Shown here: piece after piece, positions 31,921 through 42,800 of the stretch
Layout of the letters: every line of letters begins with the position of its first letter
Numbering within the stretch: position 1 is the stretch's first letter
Assembly: GCA_958299035.1 (NCBI GenBank)
Contig: CATQJL010000316.1
Location: 39,048,025 to 39,112,024 of the forward strand
Reading direction: 5' to 3'
DNA from: Cylicocyclus nassatus
Lineage: Eukaryota > Nematoda > Chromadorea > Rhabditida > Strongylidae
DNA: 64,000 nucleotides
Notes under the pieces: model-generated
Told to the model about the DNA's origin: nothing
The model's input: the letters and a program-made list of their open reading frames with translations, nothing else
Databases searched by the model: none
Program-made: the position numbers and the translations under genes

Positions 31921-32972
31921 ATCGCTTTGGCGATTAGTTAAACTTGTAATGAAAAATTTGTACCTCACGCCTTTATAGGTAAAAGCGCAACATCTCAGTT
32001 TTCTATAATTAGTATTCGAGAAATCTACTGATATCAAATTTGGCTCTTCTTCGGCTTCGTTTGCCAATCTAAAAGTCCACCTTTCTGTTTTCGAAATTGC
32101 TCACTAAAATAGAGCAAGTCTTCGTCTAACACTATTACAGATTGAAAGTCAACTCAAAGAGGGGGTTATAACTTTTTGAAAAACATGCTTTGGAGGCGAC
32201 ATATTGAAAATCAGTGGAGTTTTGAGCTTCCTGAGCGCGTCTGAGATTTCAGAAAATGTCTTCCAAATCAGCTCTAAAACCATATTCACGAATCTGTCAT
32301 AATAGATATTTTTCTACACGTCTCATAAATGAGGAATATCTCTTGCATGAGGATCTTGCATGCTTGGGGCCTCACAATAGATTTTGGACATAAGGTATGC
32401 CGAACGCAGGCATTTGCAGATCCATTTTCGTGTTTCGTGAAAGAGCGAGTTCTCGCAAACCAACTTGTTTGTGGTAGTGCGCTTTGCTCTGCAATCTTGG
32501 TTGGAATTCAGAAAGACTTTGATTTCATTGAGTTGCGGAACAAAATATGAAGATATAAGAACTGCATTTTCGCCTCTTTCAAAGCTGCAAGTCTAACTCT
32601 TTCGTTTCTCACATTCTTAAGAAAGATCGTTTCAATTGTGTAAAATATATTTTGTAGAGATAGATTAGAGCGCATAGATTTACTTAAATCATCCAGCGGT
32701 TTTTTGTGGCACTGCTGCATTTGGCGCTAATTTTGGCGGGCCCTGTAGGTGGCTAAAAATTCAGTTGTGCTTCTAAAGGCCTGTATACACAATTACTAGT
32801 GTGAAAACGGCGCGAGTATTTGGTTCCTAGTTTCTAGTCTTTTAGCGTGCAAGGTTGATGCAAAACGTCCGATCATTGTCTTGCGGAGTTTTCATCGCTC
32901 TACGATTGATACCCAGCACCTAAAACATAGAGATAGTATGACTTACTCCGGTTCGCTACTGTTTTGTTGCAG

Positions 32973-33236
32973 TATGTCCCCGAATTTGTTTGTAAGGGCG
33001 TTTATTGTTCTTGCATTAACATCTTCACTGCCGTTCACTGCCATGAAGACTTTCGCACTTACAACTGGAGAAAGACGACAAAAAGGGTGCACCCTCTTGC
33101 AGATTTAGGGATAATGGTGATGGGAGCGATAATGATAGTCAGCATTTTACAACACGTTACTGAATTATGTACTGAACTCTTCAAGAATCGTACAGGGTGT
33201 ATCACCAACCATCGGTTGCAGGAACCCACGAATTAA
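32973..33236 (+). CDS. Candidate terminal exon with membrane segment
   Basis: A good acceptor (TACTGTTTTGTTGCAG) opens a phase-0 frame of 87 residues ending at a TAA at 33234. It starts YVPEFVCKGVYCSCINIF, is Cys/His-rich, and has one hydrophobic helix (LGIMVMGAIMIVSIL) near residues 48-62. A possible upstream exon with a phase-0 donor is at 32329-32394 (MRNISCMRILHAWGLTIDFG..|GTATGC). No family is recognised. It lies inside the putative last intron of the Lys/Glu-rich gene on the same strand. It is therefore either a separate small gene, an alternative 3' end, or a chance frame. Confidence 0.4.
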   Translation, partial: YVPEFVCKGVYCSCINIFTAVHCHEDFRTYNWRKTTKRVHPLADLGIMVMGAIMIVSILQHVTELCTELFKNRTGCITNHRLQEPTN

Positions 33237-34579
33237 GACTGCGCGCGGCGCTAGCTGCGGCGGAAATGGTTATCGAGCGCAAAAGCTAGCCTTTTGCTCA
33301 AACATTTAACACTCCCTTTCTGAATTATCTTCATTCCTCTTGCTAAACATTCAGATTCGTTTGGAATTCTTGTCTTAATTACATGAGACATTTCAGGTGA
33401 AGGCTTGCCATCGCATGATGACCATTCGCGCAAAAAATAGTGGTTTTTGTGAGCTTAGGAATCCATCCATTGTGAATAGGCCAGTCCAATATTGTCTGAT
33501 ATGCTAGTGAGTGAGGGCGAGGAGTGCAGTGGCACTCATGGGTCCAAAATATGAAAAACGTTATATCTCGCAAACGTGAGAATGAAGGCCTAAGACAGTA
33601 TGAATGAGAAACATCTGGAAAGCGATGAGCCAAGCACAGATTTAATCGCCAGAACGCTTTCGTCTGGCGAATCTACATACTATTTTCGCTGCTGCATTGC
33701 GCGGGCTATCCCAGCTCATGGGATCCCACGACCGATGCTGGGTGATAATTATTTATGAAGGTGATGTTTTGAGCTGTAGCTAGGCATGAATTGAGAGCAT
33801 GAAATTTTGCACACTATTGCTAAAAGTTCAGCTACTTTAGCTATGAGTGACGCTTTTAGGAGTATGTTTTTAGATAAAGTGAAAGGCTGTTTTTCTTTTT
33901 CACTATCAAAAATGCCATCCTGCTTTTCACTTTATCCTGAAAATTCCGACTCTTTGCTTACTAGCAATGCGTGCAAATGAAATTAGAGACTCAATCCTTA
34001 CAAGGGAATGGTCAGAAGTATAAGTGGCCAATCCAAGCAAGCTGCATACCACTGGTTGCAGCAATCAACTCTAATTTCGAACCTGTATTCCATGCCTGCT
34101 TAGCGCGTTTGTGGACGGATGAGCAGTTTTATTGCGAAAAAAATCGACTGTGAAATCAAACATATTGTTGCACTTTCAGCTCACCTTTCGGCTTTAAGAA
34201 TATAAACTAACCTAGCTGCAACTTTTGACCCAGCAGTAAGCCAACATGGCTCTCTTCTGCCAAATTTGCGCTTTGCATGCACGATTGCTTAGCAAAATAA
34301 CGGCCTTTAACGACTCATAATTTCGCCTACGCAGGCGCTAAGCGGATATGCAATATGGAATAAAGTCAGCGTTTTGTGCTGCTTCTAATGGTTTGCAGCT
34401 TGCTTAAATTGGCCACTTCGATTTCTGAAAATTCCCTTGTTAGCCTAAGAACAGATTTGAAGTACAGTTTCAAATCATACCCAACTGTGATATAATGTAC
34501 ATCCTTTTGTAATTGACACTGCGGTTACTAGCGACGTTATGATCATTACTTGCTCTGGTCTGCATTCTCACGTTTTGAA

Positions 34580-34862
34580 GGAACACAAGCGAACTGAAGA
34601 ACAGGTTGTAGACAGAGGAAAAGATCACGCTACACAAAAGACAGAGGATCAGATAGAACGCTCACCGGGTATTCACCGAAAACAGCACCAGGATTCAGCA
34701 GTCGAGAAGCATGCACAGCCAAGGGTTAGTCACAGCAAGGGTGTTGGAAAAAAGAAGAATTTAACCAGAGAAGAACATGGAAAAGATCAAAAAATTGATG
34801 CAAAACAGCAGGAGAAAGAAATGAAGGGTAGAAAAAAGGTTTCAAGAAGAAGTCACCGGTAA
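34580..34862 (+). CDS. Probable last exon of the Lys/Glu-rich protein
   Basis: After an acceptor (CACGTTTTGAAG) the frame reads EHKRTEEQVVDRGKDHATQK and continues, strongly Lys/Arg/Glu/Gln-rich, to a TAA at 34860. Phase 0 agrees with the donor at 30149, and the composition matches the main exon, including an RTEE-type motif. The C-terminus is very basic (GRKKVSRRSHR). A polyadenylation signal follows at 35030. The 4.4 kb intron contains two transposable elements. Confidence 0.6.
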
Positions 34863-35029
34863 AAGAGCTTGTAGGAGAATATTACATATTACTTAATCTT
34901 AAAGGTATGTGCTACGGTTTGAAACTATCGGGACTATAGTTTTGTTCCAGATCTGATCAAAGAACTTTGCTTTCAAAAACATCGAGTATAATCACTTGAA
35001 AATTCAAAAATCTTCTAAAGTTCTAACAA

Positions 35030-35035
35030 AATAAA
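35030..35035 (+). terminator. AATAAA polyadenylation signal
   Basis: AATAAA lies 168 bases after the stop codon at 34862, at a suitable distance and in a suitable context for the Lys/Glu-rich gene. Confidence 0.5.
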
Positions 35036-35326
35036 GTTTAATTGGTTGTTGTTGTTGTAATCTTGACAATTTCAAAAGCAAAGCACATAATCTCAGCAAA
35101 TTGTATCTCTATCCATTTTTTGAGACCATTACTCATGTTTGCAAGTGCCAAAATAGGATTTTGCGCACCCTTCTATATTACAGAGTAAAAGGGACACGCA
35201 CATAAGAAACGCACGTATGGCTTCTCGCAAGGAAAATTTGAAATATTATACCGTCTGACGCGAAAGCAGGCCTTTTTGGCAATAGAGAAGTCATGGCTAC
35301 AAACTCCACGAGATCTTACAGGCGGT

Positions 35327-35640
35327 GTCCAGACAAAGTTGAGTTTGGGATTAGGGTGCTATGCGAGAGGGGGGCCTCCTTGGATACGCCATCACACAAG
35401 TGCGAGGCCAAAACGCTAGAGAAGGTGGAAATACGGTCGAAAACTTGAGAGACTGACGCCCTGAGGAAAGAGCCTTGCCCACATGTGTTTTACTGCTCTG
35501 CGGCAGAGTACGCATGCCGTTAAAGTTGCACGAAATCGCCCAAACCGCCGTAGGCTGAACGCCCGCGAGCGTTCTGACGCGCGGCTGCCGAAATGGCTTG
35601 CTGGCTATGCTTAGAATTAGGCATTGTAAACTTTGCACAC
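35327..35640. mobile_element. Partial relative of MITE family J
   Basis: The left end AGGCGGTGTCCAGACAAAGT and the internal block GCGGCAGAGTACGCATGC match the element at 9219-9623. A clear right end was not found, so it is probably truncated. Confidence 0.5.
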
Positions 35641-36192
35641 ATATGTTTTCGACCCCTGCGCAGATGCTAGGCTACCTTTTGCGGCGATTCTTTGGGTCCT
35701 TTTGTCGATTTATCGATCTGTTTACGTTTTTCTAAGGAAATGATGGCTTATCATGTTCAATCAAGCATTTTCCCATAGTCATGCAAAGGAGGGCGGTAAT
35801 GCTCATTTTCACCTCAGGATACGAGGATGCGGTTTCGAAGCGGATGTCTCAGGGTAAGTCATCCATAACATATAAGAGGGGGGGGAGGGGCTGGCAGTGA
35901 ACAATGCCCCGGGCTGGACCGGGAAAGCTAACTAGTAGATAATAAATGGCATAAAATATCCACGTGACTGTCATTGTGATGTTAGGTCAGTCTTAGTTTG
36001 ATACCGACCACTTGGTGGAAATGAGTTTGCAAAAGTAAACAGGTTGAGGCAAGTTGGAGAAAGGTTTGTTCAAGCATTTTTGAATGTAATGAATGGATTC
36101 GCGAATGCGATATCTTATCGCACCGCATGGACTAAGATTTCATTCGCACGAAAAGCCCATTTTGCGGGAGCTTTCGTGGATATCATTCCAGC

Positions 36193-36374
36193 GGCCGTAT
36201 TCATCATTGATACCTTGAGGTAAATTCTACCTCTAGGTAGTTTTATCACTCATTATCAGCAAGTACCCGTATTCACAAAGTACCTTGAGGTAAATTCTCA
36301 ATGTAATTTTGCTGATAATGAGTGATAAAACTACCTAGAAGTAAAATTTACCTTAAGGTATCAATGATACGGCC
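36193..36374. mobile_element. ~182-bp MITE with duplicated terminal motif
   Basis: The ends GGCCGTATTCATCATTGATA and its inverse enclose CTACCTCTAGGTAGTTTTAT-type arms. The terminal motif CCGTATTCA..ACCTTGAGGT occurs a second time in direct orientation at about 36268, suggesting a composite or nested element. Confidence 0.65.
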
Positions 36375-36805
36375 ACAGGTCTGACCACATATTTTAGACT
36401 TTATCGAAGGTGTAAATGCTGTGTAAGCAAAGTCCAGTTTTTCGCCTGAGCTGTACACGGTTAAGCTTGGGACACTCAAGCTTACATAGGCTAAAACATA
36501 GGGATCCGATTTTATCCGAATTCTCCTTTTTGCTTTGGCTGGTGCCAACCTTCTATGTAGGTAATCATCATTGCTTCACCACATTTCAATGACACGAATG
36601 GCGACAAGATATCGGGTTGTCGAAGTGCCCTACAATCTTGAACGACAAAATGGTAAAAAAAAACAAAAAAAAACAAACAAGCACTTATTGATACGCTCAA
36701 TGCTATAAATCTTTATATACAGTCGAAGAACTTTCCAGAAAATCATGAAAAAAAAATTTTTCCGTTCAGATGAGATATATACAAAAAAAAGTATAAGTGT
36801 GTTCA

Positions 36806-36811
36806 TTTATT
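36806..36811 (-). terminator. AATAAA overlapping the GTPase stop codon
   Basis: On the minus strand the sequence is GCG-TAATAAATG, so an AATAAA hexamer begins inside the TAA stop codon of the RGK-like gene. If used, the 3' UTR would be only a few tens of bases. Whether it is used is not known from sequence. Confidence 0.35.
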
Positions 36812-39800
36812 ACGCAGCGATAAGCCGTTGTACAATTTCTTCACAAGACTTTGCAATGTGTCGGCCACGTGAGACGAGTCGTTGCATCCATGATGGGTCT
36901 GGCGTCGGCTGGTTTTCCGTGGGGTCCTTCAAAAAGTCAAACATGTCTTGATTTTTATGAAGGATAAATATCAAGTACTATAGACTTGCTAGAATAATTT
37001 TTGGTTTACGGTAGTCTAAATACAAAAATACATAGTGAAGAGTAGATCAAAGAAAATTGAAGCGTATTCTTTGCTTGAAAGAAAAAGGAATTTTTGGGAA
37101 GCACAAAAAGTTATGAATCGAGAGTATTTAGCTTGATCAAGAAAACTTGGTGTTTATACTTCATGTCTCTGAAGAGCAATGTCAAGTGACTGAAAACTCC
37201 TAAAATCCTCTAAATTTAGTTGGGCTGGTAAGTTACTGATAAGTTTTACATTTGGGTATGGGGCCGTGATTTTCGTTATTGTTTCTCGACAAACCACTAC
37301 TAACCTAATAACGGATTATCTTGAATTTGCACCATTAGAGCACAAAAAGGGGCTTGAAATTCAAAAAGTGATTTTTCAAAGAATCATCTTCTTCACTGGT
37401 GCCTGACTGTGCTTGCTTGAAAATTCTGATTACTGCTCAGAAGAAAATCAAACTGGTAACGTCTACTCAGATTGCTACGAATCTAACAGTCAGTTGTGAG
37501 AAAAGTTATTTTTCGGCCAAACATGATAGCAGATATGACGATTTGATGCAAGACCTATTATTTCTCCAACTGGGGCGGAAAAGAAGACAAAATGAAATCT
37601 TCTGTGGAATAGTATCCCTTCTTTCAAAGAAGTGTGTTTCATACGGTTAATGTTACATAACTAAGGGTTCGAAAATCTAGTTTTTATCGCCTCGTAGGAT
37701 AAGTTAAATTTCTTTCATCACTGCAAATTTCTAAGCTTGGAAAAGTACCTGAAGCTGCTTGATCAACTCTGTCCACATAGCATCCGTGTTCATTGAAAGT
37801 AGTGCAGAAACTTCAACAAAGCTACACTTGTAGATCTTAGCAAGTGATCTTCCTTCTGAAAAAAATAAAGCACTTAAACTTTTTTGGAACCGCCCTCCTT
37901 GGTTAGGAACAAACCTAATGTTGAAATAGTGGTGTGTCGTTTCAAGTCAATCTTATTTCCGATTAGCACAACAGGTACAGTATATGTACTTCTATTTTGA
38001 TAGATCCTGAAAATTGAAGTTTGTCAGAAGAACGAGATTATATAATCAAGTTACCCACCTATACAACAAATTAGCTGCTCGCTTGAAAGATTCTCTGCTA
38101 TCGACGGAGTAAACAACAACATACATTGTTAAATGGTTAGAGAATGGCGCAGACTGTAAGGACTGAGAAGGTTAAGATGGAGTAATGTGATCAAATATGC
38201 ATTTTTATCACCTCGAGCGTAGACTCAATGACAATTTCCATTTGTATCTCTTCGCCATTGAGAAGGAAGTTGATAGTCTTTGAGGCAGTTTGTTCGCTTT
38301 CACTTGCTAAAGCGTGTAGTATTTGACAATGCAGGAGTTTCCTTGCTTAGATTTTTTGAGTTCCTTGGATTTTTTATGGATTTTCCAATCGAACAGTCTA
38401 AGGTACATTGCAATCCAAACGCAGTTCATATGACTCAATCGTAGCCGAGAAAATCAAATCCGTAACTCCTACCCATACCGTACTCTGTATTCTAGGACGC
38501 TCACTGAGAATTGAATTTCTCCGCCACGAATGCATCATACAACTTGCCTCAATTTTCTTTCCTTGTTCCTTTTATGAATAATAATCAAAAATCTTAGGTA
38601 CATTACTGTCCAAGAGACATTCATATGACTCATTCGCAGCCGAGAAAATCAAATCTAAACTCCCGCCCAGACCGTACTCTGTACCGTGCTCGAGGGCGCT
38701 CACTGGTTTGTTTTGAAGTCGAATTTTTGGCTAACTGCACATACTTGGTGACCGTGGCCTTTTTCAATGAGATGCATACTAGTAGGTGCGTCTTGGAACG
38801 CTGATTCTAAATTTATGTTCAATATCTGCTGTGCGACTCCCTGAACGAAGTTATGAATCTTTTTCCATGCTGTTTTTGCAAAATTTAGGCGGACAAAATC
38901 GTCAGTATCTAGGCTTTTTTGACTCTGATGTATCGGTGACAGTTTTCTTGAGCAGAACTTAAAGCTTTACATTATCTGTACGCTCTTTTGTGGTGCGTAA
39001 CCGAACATTTCAACGATGTTGGTGAATCCTGCACCAAAAACAGTGCAAATTTTGGTGACAAAAAATGTTCATAAGTTCTTTCGGAGGAGAGCACAGCATA
39101 TAATCAAAACGGATTTGGAATCAGCGCTTTAATATGCATTTAATGGTGTGCTTTTCATTTCAAAAGGCCACGTTCGCCAAGTATCCTTTCCTTGTTAGAT
39201 TTTTTATGTCACTTAGATTCCTTTCATGGATACTATATGGAAGTCTTAGGTCCTGAGCGGCAGTTCATATAAACCATTAAGCCGAGAATTCCTTAACTTC
39301 TGCCCAGACCGTACTGCGTACCGTACTTAGGGGCGCTCATTGGCTCGCTTGGCAAGAGAACAGTCTATGTGAGATTTTGAAGTTGAGAAACCTCATCCAT
39401 GAATGCATCATATAAGCTGCCGTTTGACCATTAGCTTAATCAAGACCTTCCAGATTTTACTTAATGAATCCAAGAACCCAAAACAGCCTGGATGTTTCTT
39501 TAAACTCACAAATGACATGCGTCTGATCCGGCGTTGTTGACGAAGCGACATGGTAAATTTGGTGAGCGAGGGTCTTCTTTCCAGTATTTCGCCCGCCATA
39601 GAGTCGCAAAACAATATGTCGGGTTGGCAAACTGGGTTCAGGGTAAAGGTAAATTTCGGGACATGTTGCTCTTCTGTTCTCGCCTAAACAGTACGATTTA
39701 GCACTTTAGAAAAAACTTGCTAGCCAATGCTTTTTACCTCTATTCCGAGCGACAGCCTTTCCGAGGCCTTTGAGTTCGTAGCCATTGTCGACTAACGATC

Positions 39801-42800
39801 CATGCTTGTAACCAAAACTACGAAGCTTTCCCTCAATCGGTCCAAGACCATCTAATCCATCCTGCAAAAATGATACTGCTACTGTCTATTACTCCATTTG
39901 TAAATTCTTTTTGTCAGACGCTACAGTACTTTTGAAGCCCTTGGCTTGTAAGACATTATGGAGTGAGTTCATATCTTTTATGTTGAAGTAAGGAAAGATT
40001 GTCTAGGGATTACTCTCTCTGCCTAGTACATGATTATGGCAATAACTTTCATGTCAGTACTCATAAATATTGCCTTGTAGGCATCATAGAAGAAGTTAAT
40101 ATAATTTCAATTCTGGTTGCTTCTGCCGTACAATTTTCCACAAATTTATCAAAAAGACAGTAACAGTCCGTCTTTGCTACAATGATTCAAGTATCACCTC
40201 TTCTAAATGTATCGAATAAATTTCATTTTAGTCTTGACTACAACCTAAAATGAAAGCTTTTTGTTTTTTTTCCTGGCCAATTGTGGCAATCAAAATTCAA
40301 TCAACAAGTAAAATAATTCAGCTTCCATAATGTTTCCATTTCAGAAAAAAACGCTACGAAAACTTCCGTTTGCTTCATTGCAATGGGGTAATTTTGGGAC
40401 TTTTTTCTAATCCGTGCCGAACCAGGGTTCGGGCGCGGGGTCTAAGCAAGCTGGATATCCTTTTTGAGACAAAAAGCAAAGGAGTTATCATTATTGAGGC
40501 CGTAAAGACAGTAGAATTGCGATGTTTTTTTAGTCGACGTTTCGTTTTTTGAGGTTTTTTTCATGTTTAGGGTTTAGGGTCAAAGGGTCGTCGTAAAAAT
40601 TCAAGAGGGTGGTGTTTTTCGCATTCTCGAAAAGCCACCTCGTGCCGAGCCCAGGACAGAACTGTAAGACTCGCAATAGCACAAAAAAGGCGAACGCTTC
40701 GAAAAAGAGAGCGCGCTCCAGCTGGACAGTAAAGTACAGCGCGAACGAAGGGGAAATTGTAAAATGAAGACAGTAACAGTGAATCTTTGCATGGTACTTG
40801 GCATTGAGAAATTATTATAGAACATCAACAAAGGCAGTGAAAACATATTCAGTTTCCTAAATAAAACTAGCTAAAACAAATGCAATACCGCTCGTGTTTT
40901 TTGAAAACCACGCACAGTCGCTCGATTCATGTGACATCACCGTAGCGTGGCCATATGTCGCTTCAGAGTGGAGGAATTCTTGATCTAAGGGCACCATTCG
41001 ACTCAGCTCGGTGCGGCGTATCTTCTGACTTATAGAAGTGCTTGTTTGAACACCGTAGGAGGCCAGATACCACGAATCGTTTCATATTTTTGCTTACGGT
41101 AGATTGCCCAGTGAGTGCAGTGAATAAGTACATTAAATAACCTACTGTAAGCAAAAATCTGAAACGATTCGTGAAATCTAGCCTCTTGCTGTGTCCAAGC
41201 GGGCACTTCTACATATCAGAAGATGTGTCGCGCCGAGTTGAGTCGAACGATGCCCTTGGATTAGAAATTCGTCTCCTCTGAAGCGCAATATGGCCAATCT
41301 ACGTTGATGTCACACGAATCGGGAGACTGGGCGTCGTTTTCTCAAAAAAAAAAAACAGAGGTATTGTACAAGAGTTATGGATGCATGCCCTACGAACTGA
41401 AGTGCGCATATAGGCAAACGAACTAAGAGGATGTCGACGTATTGGTGTAATTGATGCAAAAACCAAAAATAGCATTCTCAGGTATCAACCTTGTGTTCCC
41501 TTTCCACCAGTCAAACCGTAACCAGAGCCTCGCGTCGCGTTCGCTGCGCATCCAAAATCGCCATATCGGTCGGGCCATGCTAGGCTCTTGCGTTGCGGAC
41601 GCGTAGCTGCTACGGAAAGGGAGCACTTGGTTGACATCGATTGTAAGTGTATCGTAAACGTAAGTCAGTACATTCCTCTGTTAAGTCGGAAAAGAGGAAA
41701 TGGTCCAAGAGACTAAGTTCCGTATTTTATACGGCGAAGAAAATTGAAGAACATTGATCACAAGCTCCCTTGTTAAACATCAATCTCGAAATGATTACTG
41801 CACTTGAGACAATAGTATAAGTTTGTAAGTATCAATAAAATATGCTTGAAATTTTAACATTTTTTAGAAGAAATGCACATACCTTTACGCGAATATTGTT
41901 GTTTGTTTCCATGAAATCTCCGTCTTGTAGTGAGTATTTGTACCTGCAAGTAGTAAGAATACTTTTGAATTTTTACGAAAAATCTAAACTTAAAAAGGGT
42001 GAATTTTCAAGAAACATCATTTGCTCTATTTAAAAGTAGAGAGAGGTGCATAGATTTGATATAAAGGAGTTCTTTAAGAAACTGTCAGGTTCTCTCTCTA
42101 TTAAGAGAGCTACTGCTCTTCCTTGAAAAAGATGAAAATAGAGCTGACTTTTGATTAGAACTGCAAACACCGGAAATTGACCAGAAATGAGGCGAAAAGA
42201 GATTGTCTGAGATTTCGATACATCATTTGGGGCTTCGAAATACATATCAAGAAAAGACGGTCTTTTAAGTGGTAAAAAAAATTTAGTAAGACTTGTTCTA
42301 CCGAAATTTGCTAAAACATAGTTTCTTGTAATAAAGTCAAACTCAATACTTTTGTAAACAGATTTTTACCATTGAAACTGATTTTTCGTCAAAAGGGCTT
42401 TCTTTATAAAAGTGGATTTGGAGATTTTTGAGCACACGATATGAACTAGATTCGCTTTAAACAGTGTCAACGAGTACTTGAGATATTTCCAGATGTTGAA
42501 TTAAATAGAAATAATCGTAAAATATCTCATTTTCATATAATTAGAATCGATGCTTTACGTCATAAACTGCTTCAGACTGTGATTATGGAGCTTTTTCATA
42601 TCACCTAAAGATCACTTTTCTCAGATACTGACGATTCTGACGTCAATGTTAAAAAAAGGAAAGAAAGAAAGAAACAGTTGAGCGCATGAGGACGAACATA
42701 TGAGTAGACTTTACTTTCAAATTTGATTTACTTTCAAACTAGATCTTTTCTTTCAAAAGATTAGACCCGAACTACATGATAACCTATTCTTGTGGTTAGT

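Noticed and set aside
39408..39614. Minus-strand frame MFCDSMAGEI..
   Set aside because: It overlaps the GTPase P-loop exon in another frame. The frame containing GGRNTGKKTL matches the exon phases and the family.
40566..40582. TTTAGGGTTTAGGG telomere-like sequence
   Set aside because: Only two units, and nematode telomeres use TTAGGC. Probably chance.
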